A DNA stretch of 64,000 nt from Limnohabitans sp. (GCF_017848645.1 NZ_JAFEIF010000049.1:1-64000); one strand, 5' to 3'; counted from the first letter of the stretch, positions 37,402 to 47,791 are shown. The notes: generated by a model from the letters alone, not told the origin. Program-made: numbers and translations.

Positions 37402-37414
37402 CGTCAAGAACGCA

Positions 37415-39115
37415 TCAATACAGGTCGAGCACCGCCCCTTTGCTGGCGCTCGATGCATTGAATGCGAACTTGGCCTGCACGCCACGGGTGTAACGGGGCT
37501 CTGGGGCTTTCCAGCCTTCGCGGCGCTTGGCCAGTTCGGCTTCGGGCACGTTGAGTTCCAGAATCAACTTGTGCGCGTCGATGGTGATGCTGTCGCCTTC
37601 ATGCACAAATGCGATGGTGCCGCCGGCTGCGGCTTCTGGGGCGACGTGGCCCACCACCATGCCCCAGGTGCCGCCGGAGAAACGGCCATCGGTGATCAGG
37701 CCCACGCTTTCACCCAGACCGGCACCGATCAGGGCGCCCGTGGGGGCCAGCATTTCGGGCATGCCGGGGCCGCCTTTGGGGCCGAGGTAGCGCAGGACCA
37801 TCACGTCGCCGGCTTTGATCTTGCCCGCCAAAATGGCTTCGAGGGCCGATTGCTCGTCGTCGAACACACGGGCCGGGCCGGTGATGACCGGGTTTTTGAG
37901 ACCGGTGATCTTGGCCACAGCACCTTCGGGCGACAAATTGCCCTTCAAGATGGCCAAGTGGCCTTGTTTGTACATGGCGTTCTCGATGGTGTGGATCACG
38001 CTTTGCTCGGGTGGGGCGTCCGGCACATCTTTGAGCACTTCGGCAATGGTTTGGCCGGTGATGGTGATGCAGTCGCCATGCAACAAGCCCGCGTTGAGCA
38101 AAATTTTCATGACTTGCGGAATACCACCGGCCACATGCAGGTCCACAGCCAATGCTTTGCCGCTGGGTTTCAGGTCGCACAAAACGGGCGTGCGCTGGCG
38201 GATGCGCTCGAAATCATCAATGCTCCACTCAACGCCTGCGCAATGCGCGATGGCCAAGAAGTGGAGGACCGCATTGGTGGAGCCGCCGGTGGCCATGATC
38301 ACGGCCACAGCGTTTTCAATGGACTTGCGGGTCACGATGTCGCGTGGCTTGATGCCTTTGCGGATGGCTTCCACCAAAACGCGGGCCGACTCTTTGGCCG
38401 ACTCGACTTTTTCGTCGTGCACGTTGGCCATGGTGGAGGAGTAGGGCAAAGAGATGCCCAGCGCCTCGAAAGCCGAAGACATGGTGTTGGCGGTGTACAT
38501 GCCGCCGCACGAACCCGTGCCGGGGATGGCGCGCTTTTCGATCTCGAGCAGGTCATCGTCGCTCAGCTTACCTGCAGCGTTTTCGCCCACGGCTTCAAAC
38601 ACGCTCACGATGTTCAGGTCTTTGCCTTGGTAGCGGCCCGGCAAAATGGTGCCGCCGTACACATAAATGGCGGGCACGTTGGCGCGCAGCATGCCCATCA
38701 GGCCGCCGGGCATGTTTTTGTCGCAACCGCCGACCACCAGCACGCCGTCCATCCACTGGCCTTGCACGCAGGTTTCCACGCAGTCGGCAATCACCTCGCG
38801 CGACACGAGCGAGTACTTCATGCCCTCGGTGCCCATGGCCATGCCATCCGAGATGGTGGGGGTGCCAAAGACTTGGGCGTTGCCACCGGCGGCTTCGATG
38901 CCCTCAATGGCGGCATCGGCCAACTTTTGCAGGCCGCTGTTGCAAGGGGTGATGGTGCTGTGCCCGTTGGCCACGCCCACCATGGGTTTGACGAAATCGC
39001 TCTGTTCATAGCCCATGGCGTAGTACATCGACCGGTTGGGGGCGCGGGATTTGCCCTCGGTGATGTTGGCGCTGCGGCTGTTGATGGGGGTGATCGGGAT
39101 GATTTTGTCGCTCAT
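37415..39115 (-). CDS. ilvD: Dihydroxy-acid dehydratase
   Basis: Fe-S enzyme of valine, leucine and isoleucine synthesis. 566 residues from ATG 39115, the length of the short IlvD class found in beta-proteobacteria. Cluster and active-site motifs: [42 protein letters not shown] and [19 protein letters not shown]. Single gene, divergent from lgt, with only about 100 bases between them. Confidence 0.97.
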   Translation of the reverse strand: MSDKIIPITPINSRSANITEGKSRAPNRSMYYAMGYEQSDFVKPMVGVANGHSTITPCNSGLQKLADAAIEGIEAAGGNAQVFGTPTISDGMAMGTEGMKYSLVSREVIADCVETCVQGQWMDGVLVVGGCDKNMPGGLMGMLRANVPAIYVYGGTILPGRYQGKDLNIVSVFEAVGENAAGKLSDDDLLEIEKRAIPGTGSCGGMYTANTMSSAFEALGISLPYSSTMANVHDEKVESAKESARVLVEAIRKGIKPRDIVTRKSIENAVAVIMATGGSTNAVLHFLAIAHCAGVEWSIDDFERIRQRTPVLCDLKPSGKALAVDLHVAGGIPQVMKILLNAGLLHGDCITITGQTIAEVLKDVPDAPPEQSVIHTIENAMYKQGHLAILKGNLSPEGAVAKITGLKNPVITGPARVFDDEQSALEAILAGKIKAGDVMVLRYLGPKGGPGMPEMLAPTGALIGAGLGESVGLITDGRFSGGTWGMVVGHVAPEAAAGGTIAFVHEGDSITIDAHKLILELNVPEAELAKRREGWKAPEPRYTRGVQAKFAFNASSASKGAVLDLY

Positions 39116-39218
39116 GGTGGTGTCTCGGTAGAAGCCCAAAAGAAGGTCGCCACATTCTAACGGGCGCTGGTCAGGCCTTTGTGTCCAGTGCGAGGCATCT
39201 CCGGTGCACAATCCGGGC

Positions 39219-40016
39219 ATGCTGATCCATCCTCAAATTGACCCCGTCGCCCTGCAATTGGGGCCCTTGGCCATCCACTGGTATGGCCTGACCTATTTGG
39301 CCGCTTTTGGCCTGTTTTTCTGGCTGGGCGTGCGGCGTCTGGGCCATGCGCCCTTCAAACACCTGCCGCAGTGGCAAAAACGCGATGTGGAGGACATCCT
39401 GTTTTTGGGTGTGCTCGGCGTCATTTTGGGCGGGCGTGTGGGTTACTGCCTGTTTTACAAGCCCGCTTACTACCTGTCCAACCCGCTCGAAATTTTCGCC
39501 ATCTGGCAAGGCGGCATGAGCTTCCATGGGGGCTTGCTGGGTGTGATGCTGGCCATGGTCTGGTTTGCCCGCACCCGCGAGCGGCCGTTTTTGCAGGTCA
39601 TGGACTTTGTTGCGCCGTGTGTGCCCACGGGACTAGCCGCCGGTCGGGTGGGCAATTTCCTCAACGGCGAACTTTGGGGCCGGGTGGCCGATCCTTCCTT
39701 GCCTTGGGGCATGGTGTTCCGGGGGGCGGGTGATTTGCCACGTCACCCTTCGCAGCTCTACCAGATCGCGCTGGAAGGCTTGCTGCTGTTTGTGCTGCTC
39801 TGGTGGTTTGCCCGCAAGGACCGCCCCACCGGGCAGGTGTCCGGGGCCTTTTTGCTGGGCTACGGCTTTTTCCGCTTCGTGGCCGAATTCTTCCGCGAAC
39901 CCGATGCGCACCTGGGCCTCTTGAGCCTGGGCATGAGCATGGGGCAGTGGTTGTGTGTGCCGATGATGTTGGGCGGGGTGGCTTTGTGGGCCTTCTCAGC
40001 CCGAAAATCCAACTGA
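39219..40016 (+). CDS. lgt: Prolipoprotein diacylglyceryl transferase
   Basis: Inner-membrane enzyme that attaches diacylglycerol to the lipobox cysteine of prolipoproteins. 265 residues from ATG 39219 with seven predicted helices. The Lgt signature [14 protein letters not shown] and the [16 protein letters not shown] motif are present, as is [11 protein letters not shown]. The in-frame GTG at 39204 is less likely. The next gene encodes a lipoprotein but looks independently transcribed. Confidence 0.97.
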   Translation: MLIHPQIDPVALQLGPLAIHWYGLTYLAAFGLFFWLGVRRLGHAPFKHLPQWQKRDVEDILFLGVLGVILGGRVGYCLFYKPAYYLSNPLEIFAIWQGGMSFHGGLLGVMLAMVWFARTRERPFLQVMDFVAPCVPTGLAAGRVGNFLNGELWGRVADPSLPWGMVFRGAGDLPRHPSQLYQIALEGLLLFVLLWWFARKDRPTGQVSGAFLLGYGFFRFVAEFFREPDAHLGLLSLGMSMGQWLCVPMMLGGVALWAFSARKSN

Positions 40017-40102
40017 AGCGGTTTGGGCTGACACCTTCGGGTCAGCACCCATGAACGGAATCCTTCACCATGAAGCACTTTTGACATGGAAGGATGGGTC
40101 CC

Positions 40103-41485
40103 ATGAACTTGCTGCGAAGAAAACTTTGGCTTGCTGCTTTGTCCACCCTGTTGCTGGGGGCCTGTTCGGGCACCTTGCCCACTGCGGGGGCTGACAAACC
40201 GCCCGTGGTGTTTGTCCATGGCAATGGCGACACAGCCGCCTTGTGGCAAAGCACGATGTGGCGCTTTGAATCCAATGGTTGGCCGCGCGAGCGCCTGCAT
40301 GCCATCGATGTGCCCTATCCCCTGGCGCGAGACGCCGACAACAAGCCCCAAGCGGGCCGCACCTCCACCGCCGAGCACATGGCCTTTTTGCGCGAAGAAG
40401 TGCAAGCGGTCTTGAAGCGCACGGGTGCTGCGCAGGTGGTCTTGGTGGGCAACTCGCGGGGTGGCAATGCGATTCGCAACTTCATCTGCAACGGTGGAGG
40501 GCAAAACCTCGTCAGCCATGCGGTGTTGGGCGGCACACCCAACCACGGTGTTCAGGCCATCCCCGGCGTCAACGAAGCCAATGAATTTTCTGGCACCGGA
40601 CCCTTTCTGAGTCAGCTCAATGCGCCCAAAAATGCGCAAGGTGACGAGGTGTGTGGCCCAGCCAAATGGATGACCATCCGCTCGGACAACAACGACAAAT
40701 TTGCCCAGCCCGATGGCCTTTGGATTGGCATGAAAGGCAAGCCCACCAATGTGACTTTTGCCGGCCCGGAGCTCAAAGGGGCGACCAATGTGGTGATCCC
40801 CCGCATTGACCACCGCGAAACCTCTTATTCGGCAGCGGCTTTTGAAGCCACTTACCGATTCATCACGGGTCGCACGCCTGCTTTGGGCATTCAAACCGAG
40901 GCTTCGGTGCTGTTGAACGGCAAAGTGGTGGGTCTGGGCTTGAATCCACAAGACGCGCAGAGTGGCAACTTTGTGAACAATTTGCCACTGGTTGGTGCAG
41001 GCCTTGAGGTTTATGAGGTCGACCCTGTGACAGGGCAGCGCAAAGGCGGTGCGGTGCATCAAAAAACTGTGGGCACCGACGGGCTTTGGGGGCCTTTCAA
41101 AGGCACATCACAAGCAGCCTATGAGTTTGTTATCACGGCCAAAGGCTATGCCACGACACACATTTACCGCAGCGCATTTCCACGCTCGAGCGGCATTGTC
41201 CACATGAAGCCCGAGCGGATTGCGCCAGCCGACCAGACTGCTCAGTCGCTGGTCAGCTTTGTGCGGCCACGCGGTTACTTCGACCCGCAGCGTGACCAGA
41301 TGCGTCTGGACGGCAAAACGAGCTTGCCGGGTGTGCCCCCGGGAGCGGGCGTGGCCAGTTCCAAACTGCGGCTGGATGACAAAACCCAGCGAACTGTGGC
41401 CGCTGAATTCAACGGCGAGCGCCTGGTGGGCTTGACCTGGCCCTTGGCAGAGGGCCGCACCACGGTGCTGGAGTTGACTTACTGA
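40103..41485 (+). CDS. Alpha/beta-hydrolase lipoprotein (lipase-like)
   Basis: 460 residues. Signal peptide ends with the lipobox LLLGAC (Cys21), so it is a membrane-anchored lipoprotein. The alpha/beta-hydrolase domain has the oxyanion region PPVVFVHGNGDTAALW and the nucleophile elbow GNSRGG; a C-terminal beta-rich domain (from about residue 265) repeats short Gly-rich strands and may bind polymer or lipid. The nearest relatives I recognise are bacterial lipases/PHB-depolymerase-like enzymes; the substrate is unknown. ATG 40094 three codons upstream is an alternative start. Confidence 0.75.
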   Translation: MNLLRRKLWLAALSTLLLGACSGTLPTAGADKPPVVFVHGNGDTAALWQSTMWRFESNGWPRERLHAIDVPYPLARDADNKPQAGRTSTAEHMAFLREEVQAVLKRTGAAQVVLVGNSRGGNAIRNFICNGGGQNLVSHAVLGGTPNHGVQAIPGVNEANEFSGTGPFLSQLNAPKNAQGDEVCGPAKWMTIRSDNNDKFAQPDGLWIGMKGKPTNVTFAGPELKGATNVVIPRIDHRETSYSAAAFEATYRFITGRTPALGIQTEASVLLNGKVVGLGLNPQDAQSGNFVNNLPLVGAGLEVYEVDPVTGQRKGGAVHQKTVGTDGLWGPFKGTSQAAYEFVITAKGYATTHIYRSAFPRSSGIVHMKPERIAPADQTAQSLVSFVRPRGYFDPQRDQMRLDGKTSLPGVPPGAGVASSKLRLDDKTQRTVAAEFNGERLVGLTWPLAEGRTTVLELTY

Positions 41486-41502
41486 GCCTGACCCGTTGTG
41501 GG

Positions 41503-42480
41503 TCAGTTGGATTTGCGGCCCTCAAAGTCCCTCAAGGTGGCGGACGGCAACTCGCCAAATAGCTTTTTGTAGTCCTGAGCGAACTGGCTCAGGTGCCAAA
41601 AGCCCCAGTGCGAGGCGATGTCCTGGATGGTCACGCCCGATGCGGCCTGGCGCAGTGCGCGGCGCACCCCGTTCAGCCTTAAAGAGCGCAGGTATTTGAC
41701 CGGGGTCGTGCCCAGCACGTCCTGAAAACAATAGTTGAGCTTGCGCCGGCTCGTGCCCACCCGGCTGCACACCTCCAGGATGGACAGAGGCTCGTCGGCA
41801 TGCCCGAGCATCAGTTCACAGGCGCGGTCGACCAGCTTCTTGCGCCGCTCCAAATTGGGCAGCTCCGAGGTGTCCACCTGCGGGGGCAGGGCTTCGAGCC
41901 ATTCCATCAAGATCTCATCGCGCAATTGGCGCAAGGCCTGTGGGTCGTGCTGGCGGTGCGCCAGGGCGCTGGCTTGGTCCTGCACGGTGAGCTGCAGGTC
42001 GCGCAGGTTCTGGGCCTTGATGTCGGTGGTTTGCAGCACCAGCTGCTTTTCGAGCCAATGCGCCAGGGGTTTTTGGTACATGCGCTCCCACAGCGGGTTG
42101 AGCAGGCTGCGGTTAACCACCACGGCGATCAGGGTGAAGTGGGGTGGGGTGGTCAGGTCCACCTCGTCGCCTTTGCCGCACATGATGGCGTGGGCCGGCA
42201 CCCGCTGGCCGTTGAAAAACAAATCCGGTGAGTCCTGCAGGGCCATGGCAAAGCCGTACACGCTCTCGTCGAGTCGCCCGCGCTGGCGCAGGGCGATGCT
42301 GGTGTCTTCGCGCAGCAGGGTCACTTCGGGCAGTTGCACCTGGTGGATGCGCCCCTTGAACTGGCCGGGCGAGAGTTGTTCGTATTGCAGCGCCCAGCCC
42401 TGCTGGGCCAGGGCGTGCTGGTCCATGTCCTGGGTGTCCAGTACCTGGACCCAGGGTGGGTCGGGGCTGGGAGGATTCAT
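41503..42480 (-). CDS. AraC-family transcriptional regulator (EutR-like)
   Basis: 325 residues from ATG 42480. The C-terminal AraC DNA-binding domain (about 210-315) has both helix-turn-helix units: LSILEVCSRVGTSRRKLNYCFQDVLGTTPVKYLRSLRL and TIQDIASHWGFWHLSQFAQDYKKLFGELPS (each shown in part elsewhere). The N-terminal domain resembles regulators that sense amines such as EutR. It is divergent from the aldehyde dehydrogenase/aminotransferase genes, so it probably controls them; the effector is unknown. Confidence 0.85.
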   Translation of the reverse strand: MNPPSPDPPWVQVLDTQDMDQHALAQQGWALQYEQLSPGQFKGRIHQVQLPEVTLLREDTSIALRQRGRLDESVYGFAMALQDSPDLFFNGQRVPAHAIMCGKGDEVDLTTPPHFTLIAVVVNRSLLNPLWERMYQKPLAHWLEKQLVLQTTDIKAQNLRDLQLTVQDQASALAHRQHDPQALRQLRDEILMEWLEALPPQVDTSELPNLERRKKLVDRACELMLGHADEPLSILEVCSRVGTSRRKLNYCFQDVLGTTPVKYLRSLRLNGVRRALRQAASGVTIQDIASHWGFWHLSQFAQDYKKLFGELPSATLRDFEGRKSN

Positions 42481-42819
42481 CAAAAAAACAAAACAGTCGT
42501 CTGGGGCATGACCCCGAGTGTGCCTGTTTCATGCAGGGAGGCTTTTTCGTGAAAACCCGGGGTGTGCGGTGCCCAAACTTGATAGTGACTTGCGCACCTT
42601 GTGCTTAGCATGGGCTTTGGCTTGAGAGACGCCGTGTGAACCTGGGCATAGGCTTTTTGCTGACCCATGACGAGCTGTGCTTCGGCTGGTTTGGCGCAAC
42701 GTCTTCATACAAGCGCCAGACGCCCGGGTTGCCATCTGATCGCGTCCTCTGCGCAGGAGGGCATCGTCCTGCATCTTTCTTATTGAAACCACTGATGGAT
42801 TGAATTTTGGGAGAACACA
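42481..42819. other. Regulatory region between AraC-type regulator and aldehyde dehydrogenase
   Basis: 339 bases with no gene. It should hold the divergent promoters and the regulator's binding sites. A TTGAAA lies near 42784, but no well-placed -10 was found. No convincing pair of long direct repeats of the AraC-operator type was seen by eye. Confidence 0.5.
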
Positions 42820-44304
42820 TTGAAACAAGAACACATCGACGCACTGCGTCACTTGCCCATTGCCCACCAAGGTCTGCTGATCGAAGGACAGTGGCAGCCT
42901 GCAGCATCTGGCCAGACCTTGCCCGTGGTCTCGCCTATCGACGGGCAGACGCTTTGCAGCATCGCCGCTGCCGGGGCTGTGGACGTCGACCGCGCGGTGC
43001 AGGCGGCCCGCCGCAGTTTTGAGCAGGGCGTGTGGTCACGCATGGCGCCGGCTGAGCGCAAGAAAATTCTGCACCGCATTGCTGACCGCATCGAGGCGAA
43101 CCATGCCGAACTGGCGGTGCTGGGCGTGCGCGACAACGGCACCGAGATCGTCATGGCCTGGAAGGCCGAGCCGGGCAGCGCGGCGGGCACCTTCCGCTAC
43201 TACGCCGAGTGTGTCGACAAGATCAACGGCGAGATCGCCCCCACGCCAGAAGGCACGCTGGGCTTGATCCACAAGGAGGCGGTCGGCGTGGTGGGGGCCA
43301 TCGTGCCCTGGAACTTTCCGTTGATGATCGGTGCCTGGAAGATCGCGCCGGCCTTGGCGGCTGGCAATTCGGTGGTGCTCAAACCTTCTGAAGACGCCTC
43401 GCTGTCTTTGCTGCGCCTGGCACAGCTGTGCCTGGACGCGGGCTTGCCCCCGGGCGTGCTCAATGTGGTCACCGGCACAGGCGCAGAGGCGGGCGAGGCG
43501 CTGGCGCGGCACATGGATGTGGACATCTTGACTTTCACCGGCTCGGGCCCGGTGGGACGCCTGTTGCTCAAGGCTTCGGCCGAGTCCAACCTCAAGCGGG
43601 TGTACCTGGAGCTGGGTGGCAAGTCGCCCAATGTGGTGTTCGAGGATGCGCCCGATCTGGCGCAGGCGGCCAAGGTCTCGGCCATGGGCATCTTCCGCAA
43701 CAGCGGTCAGGTGTGTGTGGCGGGCTCGCGCCTTTTGGTGCAGCGCTCGGTACATGATGAATTTGTGGATCGCCTGCAGAACATCGCTTCCAGCTTGCGC
43801 GTGGGTGACCCGCTCGATGTGACGACCGACATCGGTGCCGTCAGCAGCGCTCGCCAGCTGGCCCGCAACCAGAGCATGCTGGCCCGTGCTTTAGAGCAGG
43901 GCGCGCGTCTGCGTACGGGTGGTCAGGTGATTGCGCCTGTGCCCGGTGGCCAATACATGAGCCCTGCCGTCCTCGATGGCGTTCAGCCCGAGATGGAGAT
44001 TGCCCGGCAGGAAGTCTTTGGCCCGGTGCTGGCCGTCATGCCTTTTGACGATGAGGCCCATGCTGTGCGCCTGGCCAACGGCACCGAATATGGGCTGGCA
44101 GCAGGGGTGTGGACCGGCAGCCTGTCTCGTGCCCACCGCATGGTGCGCGCCATCAAGGCCGGGCTGGTGCACGTCAACACCTATGGCGGCCCCGACATCA
44201 CCGTGCCGCTGGGCGGCGTGCGGCAGTCGGGCAATGGGCATGACAAGTCGATGCATGCCCTGGACAAATACCTGGACCTGAAAACGGCCTGGATTCAGCT
44301 TTGA
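42820..44304 (+). CDS. Aldehyde dehydrogenase family protein (PuuC-like)
   Basis: 494-residue NAD(P)-dependent aldehyde dehydrogenase. Catalytic Glu264 (YLELGGKSPNVVF) and Cys299 (NSGQVCVAGSRL) are in place, as is VVGAIVPWNFPLMIGAWK. It resembles gamma-glutamyl-aminobutyraldehyde/aminoaldehyde dehydrogenases. Start is TTG 42820 with GGGAG 8 bases upstream, giving MKQEHIDALRHL. First gene of a tight set with the aminotransferase 18 bases downstream, so it probably oxidises the aldehyde that the aminotransferase forms. Confidence 0.88.
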   Translation: MKQEHIDALRHLPIAHQGLLIEGQWQPAASGQTLPVVSPIDGQTLCSIAAAGAVDVDRAVQAARRSFEQGVWSRMAPAERKKILHRIADRIEANHAELAVLGVRDNGTEIVMAWKAEPGSAAGTFRYYAECVDKINGEIAPTPEGTLGLIHKEAVGVVGAIVPWNFPLMIGAWKIAPALAAGNSVVLKPSEDASLSLLRLAQLCLDAGLPPGVLNVVTGTGAEAGEALARHMDVDILTFTGSGPVGRLLLKASAESNLKRVYLELGGKSPNVVFEDAPDLAQAAKVSAMGIFRNSGQVCVAGSRLLVQRSVHDEFVDRLQNIASSLRVGDPLDVTTDIGAVSSARQLARNQSMLARALEQGARLRTGGQVIAPVPGGQYMSPAVLDGVQPEMEIARQEVFGPVLAVMPFDDEAHAVRLANGTEYGLAAGVWTGSLSRAHRMVRAIKAGLVHVNTYGGPDITVPLGGVRQSGNGHDKSMHALDKYLDLKTAWIQL

Positions 44305-44322
44305 TTTTTGAAAGTAAATGAC

Positions 44323-45687
44323 ATGAACCACTCCCAACTCAAGGCGGACAACGCCCAATACCTGTGGCACCCCATGGCCCACCCGGGGCAGATGAAAAAA
44401 TCCACACCCGACATCATCGCCAAAGGCGAGGGCTGCTGGATCTGGGACGTGGATGGCCACAAGATGCTCGACGGCGTGGGGGGCCTGTGGGCCTGCAACC
44501 TGGGCCACAGCAACAAACCTGTGCGCGACGCCATCGTGGCGCAGATGGATGAGCTGCCGTTCTACAACGTGTTCCGCGGCACCACCCATGTGCGGGCGAT
44601 CGAGTTGTCCAAACGCCTGGTGCAGACGATGGAGCCTGAGGGCGTGGCCACGGTGATGTTTTCCACCGGCGGATCGGACGCGGTGGAGGGTGCGCTCAAA
44701 GTGGCGCGTCAGTACTGGAAGCTCAAAGGCCAGGCCGACCGCTTCAAGTTCATCAGCCTGCGCCAGGGTTACCACGGCGTGCACTTTGGCGGCATGAGCG
44801 TGAACGGCAACACCAATTTCCGCCGCGCTTACGAGCCGCTGCTGCCCGGCTGCTTTCACGTCGACACGCCTTGGGCGTACCACAACCCCTACACCGATGA
44901 CCCGATTCGCCTGGGCGAAATTTGCGCCGAAATGCTCGAGCGCGAAATCGTGTTCCAGGGGCCGGACACGGTGGCGGCCTTCATTGCCGAGCCGGTGCAG
45001 GGTGCGGGTGGTGTGATCGTGCCGCCCCCCAACTACTGGCCGCTGGTGCGCCAGATTTGCGACAAGTACGGTGTGCTCTTGATTGCCGACGAGGTGGTGA
45101 CCGGCTTTGGCCGCGTTGGTGAGCTGTTTGGCACGCGCCTGTGGGGTGTGAATGCCGACATGTGGTGCTTGGCCAAGGGCATTTCTTCGGGCTACATCCC
45201 GCTCGGGGCCACGGCCATCAACCGCCGCATTGCCGAAGTGTTTGACGCCGACACCACGGGCACGGCCTCGGTCTCTCACGGCTACACCTACAGCGCGCAC
45301 CCGATCGCAGCCGCTGCGGCGCTGGCCACGCTCGACCAGATCGAGGCGCTGGACATCCCCGGCAACGCCGCCCGCGTGGGGGCGCACCTGCAAACCCGCC
45401 TGCGCAAGTTGGTGGACACCTGCAGCTTTGTGGGCGATGTGCGTGGTGTGGGCCTGATGCTGGGCATCGAGATGGTGAGCGACAAGGCCAAGCGCACGCC
45501 CATGACCCGCACCAGCGACATCCCGGCGCGGGTGGCCAAGGCCGCCTACAAGGCCGGTTTGATGGTGCGCATCTCCGGCCCCAACCTGATCCTGTCGCCG
45601 CCATTGGTCATCACCCGGGAGGAGGTCGACTTCATGTGCGACGTGCTCGAAGCCGCCTTTGCTGCTGTGCAGGAGGGGCGCGCATGA
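44323..45687 (+). CDS. Class III aminotransferase (omega-aminotransferase)
   Basis: 454 residues, PLP fold type I. The cofactor lysine is Lys285 in LAKGISSGYIPLGA, the aspartate lies in LLIADEVVTGFGRVG, and STGGSDAVEGALKVARQYW binds the phosphate. Sequence style is that of beta-alanine/putrescine/taurine-pyruvate aminotransferases, so the substrate should be an omega-amine or beta-amino acid. It converts such an amine to a (semi)aldehyde, which suits the upstream aldehyde dehydrogenase. The next gene overlaps its stop (ATGA). Confidence 0.9.
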   Translation: MNHSQLKADNAQYLWHPMAHPGQMKKSTPDIIAKGEGCWIWDVDGHKMLDGVGGLWACNLGHSNKPVRDAIVAQMDELPFYNVFRGTTHVRAIELSKRLVQTMEPEGVATVMFSTGGSDAVEGALKVARQYWKLKGQADRFKFISLRQGYHGVHFGGMSVNGNTNFRRAYEPLLPGCFHVDTPWAYHNPYTDDPIRLGEICAEMLEREIVFQGPDTVAAFIAEPVQGAGGVIVPPPNYWPLVRQICDKYGVLLIADEVVTGFGRVGELFGTRLWGVNADMWCLAKGISSGYIPLGATAINRRIAEVFDADTTGTASVSHGYTYSAHPIAAAAALATLDQIEALDIPGNAARVGAHLQTRLRKLVDTCSFVGDVRGVGLMLGIEMVSDKAKRTPMTRTSDIPARVAKAAYKAGLMVRISGPNLILSPPLVITREEVDFMCDVLEAAFAAVQEGRA

Positions 45688-46943
45688 AGAGCCCGGTCAT
45701 TCTGATCGTCGGCACCGTCGACACCAAGAGCGACGAGATCGGCTTCATGCGCGAGCAGGTGCAGGCCGCTGGCGGCCAGGCACTGATCATGGACGTGGGT
45801 GTGCTGGCCAAAGGCCGGGTGGTCCCAGACATTGCCAACACCGATGTGGCCGCTGCAGCGGGCGTGACGCTGCAGCAGGTGATGGACAGTGGCGACGAAA
45901 ACAGCGCCATGGCCTTGATGGCCCTGGGCGCAAGTCGCCTGGCGGTGCAATTGCAGCGCACGGGCCGCATGGACGGCTTGCTGGTGCTGGGCGGCACCAT
46001 GGGCACCGATCTGGCGCTCGATGTTGCCAGCAGTTTGCCGCTGGGCGTGCCCAAAGTGGTGCTTTCCACGGTGGCGTTTTCGCCCCTGTTGCCACCCGAT
46101 CGCATGCCGCCCGATTTGATGATGGTGCTCTGGGCGGGTGGTCTCTATGGCCTCAACAGCCTGTGCCAGTCGGCCCTGGCCCAAGCCGCAGGCGCGGTGG
46201 TGGGAGCCTGCCGCGTGGCGCGGGTGCCGCGCTTTGACCGGCCGGTGGTGGGCATGACCTCTTTGGGCTCGAGCTGCCTGAAATACATGGTGCAACTGCA
46301 GCCCGAACTGGACAAACGCGGGTTTGACCTGGCGGTGTTCCACACCACGGGCATGGGGGGCCGGGCGTTTGAATCACTGGCTGCACAGGGTCAATTTGCC
46401 TGCGTGATGGACTTCAGCCTGCAGGAGATGGTCAACCAGATGGGCGGCTCGGTGGTCAGTGCAGGCCCCGACCGCCTGATGGGCGCAGGCCTGAAAGGTG
46501 TGCCGATGATCGTCGCTCCGGGTGCCACCGACCTGGTGGACTACCCGGCCTGGGGCCAGATGCCCGAGCGCTTTGCAGGGCGTCCCTCGCACGACCACAA
46601 CCGCCTGATCGCCTCCGTTGGCATCGACGCAGACATTCGCCGTGAATTTGCTCGGGAGTTGGCCAGTCGCTTGCGCCAGGCGCAAGGCCCGGTGCACCTG
46701 GTGCTGCCCCTGCAAGGCATACAAGAGTGGGACCGGGCCGGTGCACCGCTGCACGATCCAGAAGGTCTGGCCGCGATGATGGACGAAATGGCGCAATGCG
46801 ATTGGGGCGCGGCCGAAGTCTCGCGCATCGACGCGCACATCAACGATGCTGCTTTTGTACAGCAGGTGCTTGCAGTGTTTGACGACTGGCTGGCCAAAGG
46901 GCTGGTGGTGCCTGCTGTGGGCAAGAAAGCCTCACATGTCTGA
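45684..46943 (+). CDS. Tm-1-like ATP-binding domain protein (UPF0261)
   Basis: 419 residues. Family motifs: LIVGTVDTKSDEIGFMREQV at the N-terminus, GGTMGTDLALDVASSLPLG-type glycine-rich loop, MTSLGSSCLKYMV, FHTTGMGGRAFESLA and APGATDLVDYP. The plant Tm-1 protein binds ATP and viral helicase; bacterial members have no established function and are often paired with a TIM-barrel domain, absent here. It starts inside the aminotransferase stop and overlaps the HAD gene by 8 bases, so it is likely to act in the same pathway. Confidence 0.85.
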   Translation: MKSPVILIVGTVDTKSDEIGFMREQVQAAGGQALIMDVGVLAKGRVVPDIANTDVAAAAGVTLQQVMDSGDENSAMALMALGASRLAVQLQRTGRMDGLLVLGGTMGTDLALDVASSLPLGVPKVVLSTVAFSPLLPPDRMPPDLMMVLWAGGLYGLNSLCQSALAQAAGAVVGACRVARVPRFDRPVVGMTSLGSSCLKYMVQLQPELDKRGFDLAVFHTTGMGGRAFESLAAQGQFACVMDFSLQEMVNQMGGSVVSAGPDRLMGAGLKGVPMIVAPGATDLVDYPAWGQMPERFAGRPSHDHNRLIASVGIDADIRREFARELASRLRQAQGPVHLVLPLQGIQEWDRAGAPLHDPEGLAAMMDEMAQCDWGAAEVSRIDAHINDAAFVQQVLAVFDDWLAKGLVVPAVGKKASHV

Positions 46944-47604
46944 TGCTGTGAAACCCGAAGACAAGGCCTTGATTCTGGACTTTGGTGGTGTCATCAGCCG
47001 CACTTTGTTTGAAACCCATGCCTTGAGTGAAGCCGCTTTGGGCCTAGCTGCCGGCACGCTCAACTGGCAAGGCCCGTTTGCGCCTGAAACCGATGCGCTG
47101 TGGCAAGCCATGCAGGCCGATCAGATCAGTGAACGCGATTACTGGATGCAACGCACCCGCGAGGTCGGTGGCTTGTTGGGCGAAGACTGGACCGCGATGC
47201 AAACCTTTGTGCAGCGCGCTCGGGGGGTGGATGTGCAGGCCGTGATCCGGCCCGAAGCGGTGACGGCCATCCACCAGGCCAAGGCGCTGGGCTACAAGCT
47301 GGGCATTTTGTCCAATGAGCTGGATCTGTTTTATGGGGCTGATTTTCGCGAACGTTTGCCCTTGCTCCAGCAGTTTGACGTGATCGTGGACGCCACCTAC
47401 ACCCAGATCCTCAAGCCCGACCCACGCGCTTACCAGGCGTGTGTGCAGGCTTTGGGGGTGCGGGCCGAGCATGCGGTGTTTGTGGATGACCAGCTGCGCA
47501 ACGTGGCGGGCGCCCAGCGCTGCGGCTTGGCCGTGGTGCATCTGGATGTTTGCCAACCGGGTGCCGGTTTTGCCACCGCCTTGCAGCTGCTGGCCGCACT
47601 GTGA
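46936..47604 (+). CDS. HAD-superfamily hydrolase
   Basis: 222 residues. Motif I is LDFGGVI (nucleophile Asp15; the second acidic residue is replaced by Gly, common in this subgroup), the cap domain spans about residues 25-100, the motif III lysine is in ILKPDPRAY, and motif IV is VFVDDQLRNV. Sugar- or organophosphate phosphatase activity is likely, substrate unknown. It overlaps the Tm-1-like gene by 8 bases, the last of the coupled set. Confidence 0.85.
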   Translation: MSDAVKPEDKALILDFGGVISRTLFETHALSEAALGLAAGTLNWQGPFAPETDALWQAMQADQISERDYWMQRTREVGGLLGEDWTAMQTFVQRARGVDVQAVIRPEAVTAIHQAKALGYKLGILSNELDLFYGADFRERLPLLQQFDVIVDATYTQILKPDPRAYQACVQALGVRAEHAVFVDDQLRNVAGAQRCGLAVVHLDVCQPGAGFATALQLLAAL

Positions 47605-47634
47605 TGCGCGGTTTGGGCCTTGGCACAGGGCCAG

Positions 47635-47663
47635 GCAGGGCGAGTGCAGGGCGAGAGCAGGGC
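47635..47663. repeat. Short tandem repeat, unit of 11 bases
   Basis: GCAGGGCGAGT, GCAGGGCGAGA, then GCAGGGC: two full units and a partial third in the 187-base gap after the HAD gene. No gene is affected. Confidence 0.6.
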
Positions 47664-47791
47664 ATGTAGGGGGGGCGTCTTGACGGGGGAAGGGGCCGGT
47701 AGGGCCTGGGATCGGACGTGACACCCCGGCCCGTGCCTGTGTTTGCAAAAACTTTATGATGCCGCTTCCAAACAAAACCCGGAGACACGAC

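Noticed and set aside
37397-39160. Long open frame (587 codons) on the plus strand opposite ilvD
   Set aside because: Exactly antisense to a complete ilvD gene; the translation is rich in His, Gly and Ala without family motifs, the usual shadow in GC-rich DNA.
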